A DNA stretch of 64,000 nt from Gnetum montanum (lineage: Eukaryota; Streptophyta; Gnetopsida; Gnetales; Gnetaceae). The stretch covers positions 609,604-673,603 of the forward strand of contig MNCI01003377.1 of assembly GCA_015680685.1 (NCBI GenBank), given 5' to 3'. Positions 47,040 to 59,252 of this stretch are shown here, piece after piece. A program made the position numbers and the translations under genes. Position 1 is the stretch's first letter. Every line of letters begins with the position of its first letter. The notes below the pieces were generated by a model. That model saw only the letters and a program-made list of their open reading frames with translations. It did not search any database and had not been told where the DNA came from.

Positions 47040-50000
47040 TAGACTACGCTAGGATGGCACTCATGGAAACCTTGACATAACTAGCACTTTCCATTCTACC
47101 CCCTTGAAACCCTAGGATGAAGCCATTATACTCTTAGAATGTGATCAAATGCACTAAATTTTAACAAAAATTAATGATTTTTAAGGCTACACTAAGGAAA
47201 ACTTGGAACTATGCTAGGCCAGCATAGTCCTAGCTAATGCTCAGTGTAGTCCATGATGAAGTGGACTTTTCCCAGCCTATCCAACCTCTAGTTGCCTCTA
47301 AATAGACTACCCTAACTCACTAAACCATAGCTGAAACTTCCAAAAACATTGAAACCTGGTCAAATTCATTTTATTATGATAAAAATCCAACATTTTCCAT
47401 GAGTATGATGGGGAGAACCAAGGACTATGCTAGGCTAGCGTAGTCCTAGTGAATGCCCATTGTAGTCTAGTAAGACATCTTACTTCCTTCCAATCCCAAG
47501 CCATCCATCCATCTAATTCAGCCTTCAATCAACTTTGAATTGACATACTATCCCTCCAAACCCTAGTATTAGCTTCCAAAAATCTTGATACATGACCAAA
47601 TGTAGTAAATGATGCCACTTTTGTCTTGTCCCCATGACTATGCTTTGGAAACCAGGGACTACACTGGGCCATTGTAGTCCTAGGGTTTGAGGGTCAAGGG
47701 TATCATGCAGACCATCACACACCTCTAACACTACCTCTTAGAGCCTCCAAACCTTTCTAGGACCCCTAGTAACATCAAATTATTTATTGATAAACCAAAA
47801 ATCCAAAGAAAATCCACAAATTTCAGTTCCTACATGGGACTACACTAAGGACTAAGAAGACTACGCTGGGCTCATGTAGTCCCACTAGGTGCCTAGCATA
47901 GCCCACTCAAAATCCAAGAATCTATCATCCAAAAATTTCAACTCATTTCTTGAGAACCCTGAAAGATCATGGAATTGGAAACTAGATCAAAAATTACTAC
48001 TTTTTCCATTTTTCATCATGAAAACTTTGGCTATGCTGGATGGAACTTGGGACTATGCTAGGCTAATGTAGTCCTTGCCTAGGGCCTAGCGTAGTGTTCT
48101 TAATATCATAAAAAAATACCAAACATGATGTAAGTTGACTTTGATAAGCCCTAAAATTTTAGTTTAAGCTTGTCTAGTCATGAAACCTAGTTTCCTTCAT
48201 AGTTTGACATCCATCACATGGACTATGCTAATGGGAAGAGGAGGACTACACGAGGCTAGTGTAGTCCTAGTTCAAGGTCCAATGTAGTTGACCAAAAATT
48301 GATAAAGGACATCAAGAACCATGAAAATCAAACTTCTAAAACCCTAGAATGCTAGTTGAGGCTACCTAACCATAGAGCCTACAAGTTTTCAACATTTTTT
48401 ACCCTTCCACCATGACTACACTAGAGGGATGAGAGGACCATGTTGGACTAGTGTAGCCCTAGCCAGAGCCTAGTGTAGTCCATAAAAAATTATTTGAAAA
48501 TTATGTCAAATTCTTGAAACTACTATTGAAAAAATCCTAAGAACCTTTCCCAAGCCTATGTGACTTCAAAACTTTTGTTTTCACCATTTTTGCCCACCAC
48601 CACCTTGACTACGTTGAGGCAAGGTAGCGACTACATTGGGCCATTGTAGTCCCTCTCCAAGCCCAACAGAGTCCATAAAAAAGTAATCAAAATTGCCCAA
48701 GATTGACTAAAATTGATGCCAATAAGCCTTAAAGCATTATATAAGCCTTTTTGACTCTAAAAACTTGCATTTTCCATTGTTTTTCCTCATGACCACCCTA
48801 ACTACACTGGATGGAACTTGGGACTACATTGGGCTAGTGTAGTCCTTGCTCAAGTCCAATGTAGTCCTTCAAAATTGGAAGAAAACTTGCCAAAAATGAC
48901 ATAAGTTCATTACGAGAAAATCATAGAACCTTGTTAGGAACCTCTATTAACCATGGAAACTCCTACTAACCATTCCAAGCTTGGACTAAACTGATGGGAA
49001 GATGGGACTACATTGGGCTAGTGTAGTCCCACCCCAAAGCCCAACGTAGTCCACATCATGAATTCCAAACCAAGTTAAATATGACCAAGAAACCACCTCT
49101 TTTGACTACAAGACCATTCCAAGGACACACTAATACCATCATACCTTGAAATTAAGGCAAAATTCATCATCTTTTGGCTTCCAAACCTTGACTACATTGA
49201 GGAGGAACTAGGACTATGTTGGGCTAGTGTAGTCCCTCTCAAAACCCAGTGTAGTCCATATCAAACTAGCCAAGGACGACCCAAGGTTGACCAAATAGAC
49301 ACCAAATCCACTTCTTGCCAAGCCTAGCACATTTTCGGAGACTGTATGACCATGGAACCCAGCTTCTCTTATCATTTTTTATCCTTAAAGCATGGCTACA
49401 TTGAGGATGGGTTGGGACTAAACTGGCAGCATAGTCCCTCTTCAGTTCTAGCATAGTCCACATAAAATTGCCCAAAAATTCATGAAAATTGCTCAAAATT
49501 CACTTCTAGGAGTCCTAGGGTCCACTAGAGTCAAATTTAGTAGTAAAACCTAGTTTCTCAACCTTTTCCATTTGGCTACATTGAAGAGGAATGAGGACTA
49601 TGTTGGGCTAGTGTAGTCCCTATCCAAGCCTAGTGTAGTCCACTTGGAAGTGATCAAAATAGCTCTAAAACTATCCAAATCAACTCTCAGAAAGACCCAG
49701 AACCCTACTGGAGCATTCCTGGACCATGGAACCTTGGGAAATAAGCCAAAGTTCATTCATTTCTCATCTCAAATACTTGAATACACTAGGAACTATGTGC
49801 CTAGTGTAGTCCCATGGTATTTGATCATCCAAGGTCCAAACATGCATGAAAACTAGTAATTTTTGCATCAAAACCTTAGCTAACAACACCCATGACCTCA
49901 AAATCCCATTAGCATGGTTGATAGAGCTTTGAAACTCACAAAAATCCATTTTTCACCCATGACTACACTAAGGAAGCTAAGGATAATGTTGGGCCAACAT

Positions 50001-50410
50001 AGTTACAATTGGAAGAAAAAAATGTGGCAACAAAAACCAATAGTATACATCTCAAAATGGCCCAAAATCGACCCAGAATGATTAGAACCTTAACCCCATG
50101 GCTTCCAATTGAAAATTTCACTCTATTTTAACTCTAGGAATCAAATAAACTCAGTCATTTCTTATGACTAAGCTGGGACCTCTTAGCCCAACATAGTCAC
50201 CCTTGGAACTAGGATTTTTAACCTTTTGGGAAGCCAAAATGGTGCCAAAACTTGTCATTCTTTAATACCTATCCCTTGTGCTAGTTTTTTAGACCACCAA
50301 AAGCCTGAAAATAATCATACCAAGTGTGGGAAATTGTACTTGAATGTCAACTACGCTGGAGGAAGGTCAAACTATGCTGGGCCAGTGTAGTCACTAGTAG
50401 GACCTAGCAT
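47040..50410. repeat. Diverged tandem array, about 198-bp unit, about 17 copies
   Basis: A core such as GGACTACATTGGGCTAGTGT followed by AGTCC recurs at 47,207, 47,422, 47,656, 47,859, 48,050, 48,243, 48,435, 48,627, 48,821, 49,005, 49,211, 49,415, 49,595, 49,791, 49,981, 50,166 and 50,369; spacing 180-234, mean near 198. A second arm AGCCCAACGTAGTCC follows 10-15 bp later and is nearly the reverse complement of the first half. The rest of each unit is poorly conserved. It lies directly upstream of the plus-strand pol at 50,950. Confidence 0.92.
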
Positions 50411-50949
50411 AGTCACAACAAAAGATGTTAATTTTTCTTTAAAATAACTCTAGATTGATCCCCTTATGTGCCCAAGCTCCCTTGACAACCTTGTAGCCCC
50501 ATACTAGGCCTGCTAAGGCCTAAAACTAGCAAAATATAATCCTTTTTAACTAGTATTAGCCAATTTTTACCATATGTATTCCATTCTCATAGATTTGACC
50601 TTGTTCATGGTCTTGTTTTGATTTTTTGACCTTCTTTCTCATCAATAGACTTCATACAACCTCCATACAACTTCATGTTTTATCATGTTCACTTTATTTT
50701 CTCTATTATAACCCTTTATTAACCTCATATAGCATTTGTTTAATCCCATTGGTCATTATTACTTTTTTTTTAGCCTTGGTTGACCTTGCTTTCATTTTTG
50801 TTTGTCATTGGAATAGCACATGTTTGCATGCTTACTAAAGTATTTTAGATCATTTTAGTGTTTTTATGCATTTTTACCCAGGTGCCACTTAATGTGCTTA
50901 TGGTTGATATGAAGGATTAAAGTATGGATACCTAGAAGCAAATTATCTC
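50411..50949. other. Spacer between array and pol
   Basis: T-rich DNA with no motif. It joins the array to the start of the family A pol frame. No gag or protease is present here, so the element lost them or they were replaced by the array. Confidence 0.5.
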
Positions 50950-52075
50950 TCCTTTGAGCTTGAGAAAGTCTCATGGTGATGTTGAATAATGCATTGATCC
51001 TGATTGTCTAGATCTTGAGCCTGAGAGTCTTGTCAACCACATAGCCTCAATCAAAAAGCCTCTATAGTGGCCTGAAAACCTAGTTGAAACCCTTGATTTA
51101 AAGGCTAGTAACATTACTAAAGACTCTCTAGCTAAGGGTTATGTCACAACATATAGTGGTGAGGAGAAAACCCTTAAACTAAGTTCCTCACTAGAACCTC
51201 AATAGGCTAAAGGCATCACCAAAGTCCTACAGGATAACATTAAGACTCTTGCCTAGTCGTATGAAGATATGTTAGGTTTAGATCCACAATTAGTCCAACA
51301 TAACATCATAATTGATCCTAGTATTAGACCAGTTAAGCAGAAAGTGAGTAATATTAGACTTGACTTAGCCTTTGTAGTTTGTGATGAAATTACCAAACTC
51401 TACCAAGATGATTTCATTAGAGCTATTGACTATGTAGAATGGGTGTTCAACATCGTAGTAGTTTCTAAGAAAATGGGAGTATTCGTATTTGCATTGATTT
51501 CCAAGATCTAAATAATGCAACCATCAAGGATGATTTTCCTTTACTTAGTATTGATAAACTCATTAATACTATAGTTGGACATGTCTTATTATCCTTTATG
51601 GATGGATTCTCAGGATACAACAAGATTAGGATCAACCTAGAGCATTAACTTAGCATGACCTTCATGACCCCTTGGGGTACCTTTTGCTAAACTATGATGT
51701 CTTTTGGCCTTAATAATGCATACGCAACCAATCAAAGAGCTATGATGTATATCTTCAATGATTACATGTTAGGATTACTAATGATTACATGGATGATATA
51801 GTTGTTAAGTCCAAAGTGGTCAGTAACCATGCTAATGACCTAGACCTTGTGCTTAAATGATGCCTTAAGTTTGATCTTAGACTTAATCCTAAGAAGTGTG
51901 TCTTTAGTGTCAAAACTGGTAAGATTCTTGGCTTTTTAGTATCAGAAGAAGCAAGGATATGTGTCAATCCTAATAAGATGAAGGTCATCTCCAACTTGAT
52001 AGTGCCAAATAACCTTAAGGAGCTTCAAGGATTGTAAGGTAGATTACAATTTATTCATAGGTTTATCACTAGGCT
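50950..52075 (+). pseudogene. Family A (Tat-like) reverse transcriptase, copy A2
   Basis: Pre-RT linker PESLVNHIASIKKPL, then SYEDMLGLDPQLVQHNIIID (about 51,257-51,315), FIRAIDYVEWVFNIVVVSKK (51,415-51,475), DDFPLL-like text, FMDGFSGYNKI (about 51,595-51,630), TPWGTFC (about 51,669), MSFGLNNAYATNQRAMMYIF (51,700-51,760) and the catalytic YMDDIVVKSK (tac-atg-gat-gat at 51,786-51,797). This is the usual RT order with conserved catalytic Asp pair. The connection domain LNPKKCVF and GKILGFLVS follows. Frames shift at least three times. Confidence 0.9.
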
Positions 52076-52500
52076 CATGGATAAGTTGCAATTGATGCAA
52101 CACTTTTTTAAGAAAGGATTTCACTATGAGTGGATGGCTTAGTGCCAAGAAGTTTTTGAAAACCTTAAGAAAGAGTTGGCACAACTATCGACAATCTATC
52201 CTCCACAAGAAGGCAAACCATTTTACATCTACCTTGCTATCTCTAGTAAGTCCATTGGCTCTTTACTTTGTCAAAAATGTGATGATGGGGTAGAAATCCT
52301 AGCATAGTACCTTGGCCATGCATTAGTCTCCCATGAGACTGGATACATTGAAGTGAAGAAGTACTATCTAGCACTATTCTTCTCATTGAAGAAATGGAGA
52401 CACTACCTCTTTAGGAGCCAAGTCAATGTCATTTTCAAAGACAACATACTTAGAGATATAATGATCAATATTTACAAGAGTAGTCATATAGCTTGATGGA
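52076..52500 (+). pseudogene. Family A RNase H, copy A2
   Basis: Directly follows RT: HFFKKGFHYEWM, CQEVFENLKKELAQLSTIYP (about 52,145-52,205), KPFYIYLAISSKSIGSLLCQ (52,215-52,275), YLGHALVSHETGYIEVKKYY and ALFFSLKKWRHYLF (about 52,305-52,415). Matches the RNase H_2 type domain that degrades the RNA strand. The first catalytic Asp position reads IYLAIS, so Asp is absent, as is usual for the degenerate RNase H of Tat-type elements that also carry a second RNase H. Confidence 0.85.
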
Positions 52501-53090
52501 AAGCCATAACAGTAGATTTTGACCTTCATTACATTCCCCAGTCCTCAACGAAAGGTGAAGCTATAGCCATACAACTTACAATGTTGCTTATTGATGACAA
52601 AGCAACCATAGACCGAGAGTTTCCCAACAAACATGTCAACACCATTAGCCAAGTGCTCAAGGGCTATGAGGTGGTCATGCACTTTGATAGAGGTTCAACT
52701 ACCCATGAAGCTAGTGTCGTTGCCATCATAACATTTCCATCTAGTGAAATCCATCCCTTCACTTATCACTTTGAGTTTCTATGCATCAACAACATAGCAG
52801 AGTACGAGGGTTTGATCAAGGGGATGATGGTACCATATGACCTAGGAATTAAATGTTTGATGATTAAGGATGATTCAAAATTGGCAGTCAACCAAGTAAT
52901 CTAGGTTTATGCATGCAAAGCCAAACATTTACAACCTTACTATGACTTATGGTAGCAAATATTACAAAAATTTATAGATTTTGATATCCAACATATACCT
53001 CAAAATGAAAATGCTTTAGCTAATGCCATTACAACGCTAACCCTCAGTGTGACACCAGATGTGTTTAGTAATTTTCTCACCCTAATCATG
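52501..53090 (+). pseudogene. Family A second (archaeal-type) RNase H, copy A2
   Basis: Open at 52,581-52,904. Key segments: YEVVMHFDRGSTTHEASVVA (FDGS-like, Gly replaced by Arg), CINNIAEYEGLIKGM (TNN.AEYEAL), CLMIKDDSKLAVNQV (GDS.L...Q), then after a TAG stop KHLQPYYDLW, FIDFDIQHIPQNENALANA. Position after RT-RNase H is the standard one for Tat elements, unlike the domain at 42,010-42,420. Confidence 0.85.
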
Positions 53091-54050
53091 AACTATGCTT
53101 TCCCCATCTCATAGGACACTGAGGATAACTAAGCATAGCAATCTCATACACGTACCACCAACTGAGTTACATACTACTCAAATCACTTGGCCTTTTTAGT
53201 GGTGGGGGTTGGATATCATTGAACCTATAACTCCTAAATCTTCTACAAGGCATAGCTTCATCATCACAATAACCAAATACTTTACTAAGTGGGTTGAGTT
53301 CAGCCCCCTAAGAAAAACTACCCTTGAACAAGTCCATAGATTCATCTAGGATAATATAGTAGCTTGTTTTAGTATACCTATGATCATAGTCATAGATAAT
53401 GGATCGTAGTTTAGTAGTTAAGAAATGGAAAATTTCTATCACAACCTAAGAATTAAGCACTCTTTCTCATCACCTTATTACCCTTAAGCCAATGGACAAG
53501 ATAAAGTAAGCATCAAGGCCATCATCCACTTGCTTAAGAAAATGCTAAATAGCAGTAAGCATAAGTGGCATTAGCAGCTTGTCCATGCACTTTGGGCCTA
53601 ACAAACAACATACCATACTATGATAGGTATAATACCTTATAACCTTGTTTATGATTCTAAAGTTTTTTTACCTCTTGAATTGCATGTACCATCACTTCAA
53701 GTGGCTTTGTCTAACTTCATCAATGATGAATAGAACAAGGAGCTATGTACCATGGACTTGGACTTAGTGGAGGAGCAACATGTGCAAGTGCTTGCTCATG
53801 TTGAGTAGTATCAAGAGAAGTTGAAGAGGAAAAACCACCATGACTCAACCAAGTGTAATATCAAGGGAGGCGACTTGGTCCTCAAAGCTATCCATGAACA
53901 TGCAGATAAACTCTCAACCAACTAGGAAGGGCCTTTCTTGGTCACTAAATCTTATGAAAATGGCACACTTAGAATAGCAAACATGGATGGGAATAAGTTT
54001 GTGAATATGATTAATCATTCCTATCTAAGTCCATATTACGTGTAGCTAAC
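53091..54050 (+). pseudogene. Family A integrase, copy A2
   Basis: The zinc-binding N-terminus is missing: the frame goes from the RNase H end to the core within about 60 bp. Core: WGLDIIEPITPKSSTRHSF (first Asp, about 53,208-53,265), IIVIDNGS (second Asp, about 53,385-53,405), then SPYYPxANGQDKVSIKAI, where the catalytic Glu reads Lys (AAA at 53,503-53,505). C-terminal part: LVYDSKVFLPLELHVPSLQV, YQEKLKRKNHHDSTKCNIKG, GDLVLKAI, EGPFLVTKSYENGTLRIANM and INHSYLSPYYV. Several TAG stops sit where Trp or Gln is expected. Confidence 0.9.
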
Positions 54051-55088
54051 AATAACCAACAAGCAAGCCTAGTTTCCATGGCTTGCCAAGGCCTAAAACT
54101 AGTGAAACCATGACTTACCAAGGCCTTAAATTGGCAACACATGTGACCTTTGATGACTGGATTTTCTGAATGTTCTATGTGGCCTTATGTATTTCATTAT
54201 GAAAACATGATTTCTTTGTATGGTTTTCTTATCCTCTTGGAGTTATGATTGTAAGATGAAGCCTAGAGTCATCATGAAGGTGCAACTCATCATGGTGGCA
54301 AGTCATCACGTGACCTCGATGTGTAAGATTTGGTGAGTTTGTCCTATTGTGCCAAGAGTGCTTGTTTCATATCATTTTCATTATCATTCCTTTAAGCCTG
54401 ATCCCATAGCCTAATTATAACCTTTCTTACCTTGGATAACAATGTTAACTAATGTTTGATACTCATGCACTATGGCTGTTTGTCATGCTCCACCTTCAAG
54501 TCTATTAAATGTAACACACCTCATTCAATGGGAAACCATCTAGTCCATTGAGTGTAATACATCTCACTCAATGGGAAGACCAAGTTAAATTGGTCTTTCA
54601 AGAGAAACCCAATGAATATTTCATTCTATATATATAAAAAAAGACAAGTGGGGAAGCAAACTATCAAAAAGCTGAATGGCCAATGAAGCCTCAAAGCTTA
54701 AACTAATGGCTTCAAACATACAATGGGAGGAGCCTAATTACCAAAGAAACCTTGGAGCTAAGTGTTGGGCCCTCAAATGCATCCACCAAGTGACCAACAC
54801 TTCCAAAGAAAACATTCCAAAAACATCGATAAGCCAACATGTTTGTACCATAGCCATGATTTCAACATTTGGGATGCATTGTTAAACTTCATGACCATTT
54901 CCCTACAACCTCACTACCATTTGACTATCATAACCTTCTCTTATCATTACAAGCACTCTTGATCATGGTTTGATACTATTGAATCAAGTGGGAAGAGGGA
55001 ACATTGGTGATGGACTTGTAGTGGTGTCTTGTATTCTTTGTCGATGTCTCTTAGATTGATCCTCTAGATAACAACAAAGAGGGACCAA
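54051..55088 (+). other. Family A 3' untranslated region, copy A2
   Basis: Follows the integrase stop and runs to the LTR start at 55,089. Inverted homologues lie at 56,763-57,680 and 59,637-60,245. Contains two units of a 44-bp repeat at about 54,495-54,590 (CATTGAGTGTAATACATCTC, then ACTCAATGG). A purine-rich stretch at about 54,640-54,655 is a weak polypurine-tract candidate. Confidence 0.6.
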
Positions 55089-56615
55089 TGAAACACCACA
55101 AAAAATTGATGTTATAATCTTAATTTCTAGACTTGATGTAAGGATTCATTGTAAATGTGAGATATGTTGTCCATGAGCTACAATCTTGAATACTTCAACT
55201 TCTTGGAGCTAAAAAATGCTTCAAAATCTATCATTCCCTTACTTCCCAAGCAAAAATAGGTACCTCAAGTCCATATTTGGGCTTGGGAAGGCTGAAAAGA
55301 TATTTGAAATGGCTAAAATCATCATTTTCATGGTTTTTTGTAGGGGTATAGCCCCAACTACGTTGGAGTCATTTTCAGTAGACACAGTAGCTATAGTAGT
55401 CATAGTAGCCACAGTAGCTAGTGTAATCACTACCAAGACCTAGTAGAAGTACAATGTTAGGATTGTTGGAAATTCCATTTTTCCAACAACAACTAGCGTA
55501 GTCTTTCCAAGTTAGTAATGAGTAGTGTAGATAACATTCTCCACCATGCACGATACTTTTCAATGAATTCCTCCATTTCTACAAATTCCAAATTTTTGCA
55601 TATTTTCCATCCTTTTGCCACTTTCTAACAACCTCGGTGTAGTTCATCAATGCTAGTGTAGTAAGATGGTACATAGTTATAAATTCCATTTACTATTTAT
55701 AGTAAATGGATGGATTTTGTGGCTATAGTCCATTCTAGAATTACCACAAATGATAACTACATTGGAAGAAGATGATCATTACAACCTACACGTTGACATC
55801 AATCTATCAACAATCATGAGATATGTGCATAGGCCCAAAAATAGCAACCTTACGCTAACAAAATCCAATGTCAACACCATAGAATGGTTCCAAATTTTGG
55901 AATTTTTGCATCAAATACAACAGTTCCAACACTATTTGCATTTCGAACACTTGGCATTTTTTGCAACCCTTGGTAGTAGTCTCAAACCTTCACAACCACC
56001 AAAGCCCATCATAACCCTTGCAACCTTGCTTACACTTGTGGTAGTAGAAATTGGTACTATGCTAGACACAAAGATTCCCACATAGTAGCCATTACACCAT
56101 AAGTTTAATCCCATTATAGATCCTGGTGAAAATTGATGGAAAGTTACCAAAAACTAGAGTTGGGAAGAAACCAAATTGTGGAGTTGTAATAGAACACAAC
56201 CTACCTTATCCAGTGGACTTCAAGCTCCTACTAGTAGCTTCTAGTGCCTTTGACATGAAATCTGTACTTTGTGAACTTTATTCTTTATTTTTTTATAAAG
56301 TTATTATTCATGTTGTGCAAGTTTTAGTTCATGTTTTCATTTCTACCCTTGCTTTCACTTTTGGATTTGTAATAGCAACTTCATTTCCATTTATGTTTAC
56401 ATTTTCATTTTTTATTTTGTCTATGTCTACATCTATGTTTCCATTTGTCATTTCTATTTACATTTCGTAAGTCCCTAGGTGACTAAAAAGACCATTTAGG
56501 ATACCCCGAGTCTTATTTTCTAGATGCCCTTGTGATTTAGGGTTAAAGCTATTTTGGTGCTTGGATCTTTCAGTTTTTCCATTCCAGCAACTAAAATTTC
56601 CAACACTAATAAGTA
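55089..56615 (+). repeat. Family A 3' LTR, copy A2
   Basis: Starts TGAAACACCACAAAAAATTG; parallel to 24,027 to about 25,340 over its whole length. It breaks at about 56,611-56,625, where an inverted copy of the LTR start begins, so the true LTR end is missing. Open stretches in it (for example 56,126-56,470) are hydrophobic chance frames. Confidence 0.75.
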
Positions 56616-56762
56616 GTAACTTATAAGGCATTTTTCAGTCCCAAAAAGTTAAGGTATGTAAGATTGTAGCTCATTAACCATAAACCTTTATAATAAAATC
56701 TTGCCTCAAGTTGGATGGTGAAGGTTAGACATCATAGCATGAATTTTCTTGATGGTGTTTCA
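56616..56762 (-). repeat. Inverted LTR start, copy A3
   Basis: Reverse complement of the first about 145 bp of the family A LTR, ending GATGGTGTTTCA at 56,762 (LTR start in minus orientation). Joined directly to the plus-strand LTR, forming a tail-to-tail junction. Confidence 0.7.
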
Positions 56763-57839
56763 TTGGCCCCTCTTTAGTAATGTTTGGAGGATTAACTCAA
56801 GAGACATCAACAAAGAATACAAAACACCATTATGGGCCCATCACCAACGTTTCCTCTCCATGCTTGGTCCTATAGTGTTAAACCATATTAAAGAGTGCTT
56901 ATGATAATGGGATAAGGTTATGATGATATGATATAGGATAAATGTTATATTTGGCTATAAGGAAATGATCATGAGGATTAAAAATGAGTTTCATATGTTG
57001 ACATCATGGCTACAGTTATAAAAATGGCATGTTTAATGATCAATAAGGTCTACATGCTTTGTGCTTTGAAGTGTTGGTCACTCATTCATGTTTTCGAGGA
57101 ACCACACTTCAATGTGAGATTTCTTAGGCCATTAGGCTCATCCTTTTGCATTTTTGGAGTGACTGGTTTGTCTTTTGATCTTGATTAGTCTTTCAGCTTC
57201 TTGGCAATTTGCTTCCCTCATTTTTTGGGGGTGACACTTTCCTTGGGTTTCATTACCAAGGCTAGGTTTGGTTTGGTTTTGTCATTGAATGAGATGTATT
57301 ACATTCACTAGACTTGGTGGAGCATGATGAAGTAGATGCCAAATGGACACAATGCATGAGTATTAAGCATAGGTCAAAATTATTATTTAGTATAAGGAAG
57401 GTTATAATTAGGCTATGGGATGATGGATCAAAAGGAGGAATAACAGGAGGGAAGTGGAATAAGCACTCTTGGCATGACGAGATAAGCTAACCAATTCTTA
57501 CAAATTAAGGTCACATGGTAACTTGTTACCATAATGAGTTGCACCTTTGCAATGACTTCAGGCTTCATAGTGTAAGAACAACTCCAAGAGAGGAAGAAAA
57601 TAAGACAAAGAAAACATGTTGTTACATGATAATACATAAGGCCACATGAGACAATTAGCAAACTAGGTCACCATAGGTCCTTATTATTACAAAGTCTTAC
57701 AATCCACTTATGATGCAAAAAGAAATAGAGAAAAGAATTCTAGTTCACTTGTTATTAATTACTATGATTGTATGTCAATGTCGGTAATTACAAAGAAAAT
57801 GTGTTAGGTATAACAAGGTTTGAGATAGGAATGGTTGAC
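56763..57839 (-). other. Family A 3' untranslated region, copy A3
   Basis: Inverted homologue of 54,051-55,088: CATTGGCCCCTCTTT, CCACATGAGACAATT and CTTCAGGCTTCATAGTGTAA correspond to reverse-complement text there. Only about one unit of the 44-bp repeat is present (about 57,285-57,320). Confidence 0.65.
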
Positions 57840-59196
57840 CAGATTGGCCAATTCATTCCCATCCATGTTTGTTATTCTGAAGGCTTCATTACCATAGGCC
57901 TTGGAGATGAAGAAAGGTCCTTCCTAGTTGGTTGAGAATTTGTCTACATGCTCATGGAAAACCTTGAGGAGTGGGTCTCTCTCCTTGATATTTAATTTGT
58001 TCAGTTCATGGTGATGTTGTTTCTACCTTGCTTGGTATCACTTAATGTGAGCAAGATTTTGTACTCGTTGCTCTTCCACTGAGTATAGGTCCATGGTACA
58101 TAGCTCCTTGTTTTGTTCATTATTGATGAAGTCTAATAGGGCTACTCTTAGCAATGGAAATTGCAATTCAAGTGGAAAAATAGCTTTAGAACCATAAACT
58201 AGGCTACATGGGGCTACTCCAGTTGTGGTTCAAAAGATGGTTCGATAGGCCCAAAGTGCATGGATAAGCCACTCATGCCACTTGCATCTACTATTTTTAA
58301 GCATCATTTTAAGTAAGTTTACAATAGCTTTGTTGCTAGCTTTAGCTTGTCTATTGGCTTAAGGGTAGTATGGTGACGAAAAGAAATGTTTAATGCATAG
58401 GTCTTGACAAAAGGTTTTTGTTTCTTAGCTACTAAACTATGGTCCATTATCCATGACTATGGTCATAGGTATGCTAAAACGGGCTACTATATTGTCCAAT
58501 ATAAATCTATAGGCTTGTTGAGATGTTATCTTTCTTAGGGAAATAACTTCAGTTCACTTTGTAAATTACTTAGTCACAATGATAATGAAGCTATGCCCTA
58601 TAGAAGATTTAGGTGTTATAGGTCCAATAATGTCCAATCCCCATCATTGAAATGGCCAAGTTATTTGAGTAGTATATAACTTGGTGGCACATGTATTAGG
58701 TTGCTATCCCATTAAAAATGTCATAAGTTTTAGTCTTCTATAGGTAGTTTCCCTTCATATAGGGCTAGTAATAGCCTAGTCATCTAATTTTAGTAGTCAT
58801 GGCTCTAGGTCCTTTATGTCCTCCATAGATACCCTCATGAACTTGCTCAAGGACTATGTAGAATTTAGTCTTACCTATGCATACTAACAATATGCCATCA
58901 TAGAACCATTGACATAATGTGTTATCACCTATGATGACATACTATTTTCATATTTTACATACAACATTCTTTTGAGGAGTAGTTAAGCCTATGGAAATTG
59001 ACCATATATAAGGGTAAAACTTGACATCTTCATACCACTGCTTTTGAGAAGTGATGTTGATACAGGCTATAGAATCACCTTTAGTGTTTTGCGTGATGGG
59101 ATAGCATAGTTCATAGTTAGTGATGAGGGCCTCCACACTAGGGGAAACTTCCATGCTAAGGGGGAAAGGTTTCCATGCTATGCATGTAGTCTCCAT
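57840..59196 (-). pseudogene. Family A integrase, copy A3
   Basis: Minus-strand counterpart of 53,091-54,050, but with the N-terminal region kept: VHEGIYGGHKGPRA (about 58,855-58,815) and a decayed Cys region. Upstream linker WYEDVKFYPYIWSISIG (59,196-58,948). Core: WGLDIIGPITPKSSIGHSF (about 58,640-58,585), TIVMDNGP (about 58,470-58,445), SPYYPxANRQAKASNKAI, with Lys (AAA) in place of the catalytic Glu at 58,341-58,343. C-terminus: ALLDFINNEQNKELCTMDLY, LNIKERDPLLKVFHEHVDKF, ITNMDGNELANLVNHS. RT is absent; truncated at about 59,200. Confidence 0.88.
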
Positions 59197-59208
59197 GTTG
59201 TTGTTGTT

Positions 59209-59252
59209 GGGGGTGGCGGGGTGTGCGGGGCGGGTGGGGGCGGGGAAGGGAA
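59209..59252. other. G-rich tract
   Basis: Runs of 3-5 G separated by one to three bases (GGGGGTGGCGGGGTGTGCGG, then GGGCGGGTGGGGGCGGGG), strongly different from the AT-rich surroundings. A run of 11 C lies at about 59,352-59,362. It could fold as a G-quadruplex, or reflect sequencing trouble at a truncation junction. Confidence 0.6.

Noticed and set aside
42640-50410. Regularly spaced repeats that might suggest a CRISPR array
   Set aside because: Units of about 200 bp are homologous over most or much of their length with no unique short spacers, in eukaryotic retrotransposon DNA, and without cas genes.
56126-56470. 114-residue hydrophobic open frame on +, membrane-protein-like
   Set aside because: It lies inside the family A LTR; the homologous stretch at about 25,000-25,200 is broken and the Phe/Ser/Thr content reflects T-rich DNA.
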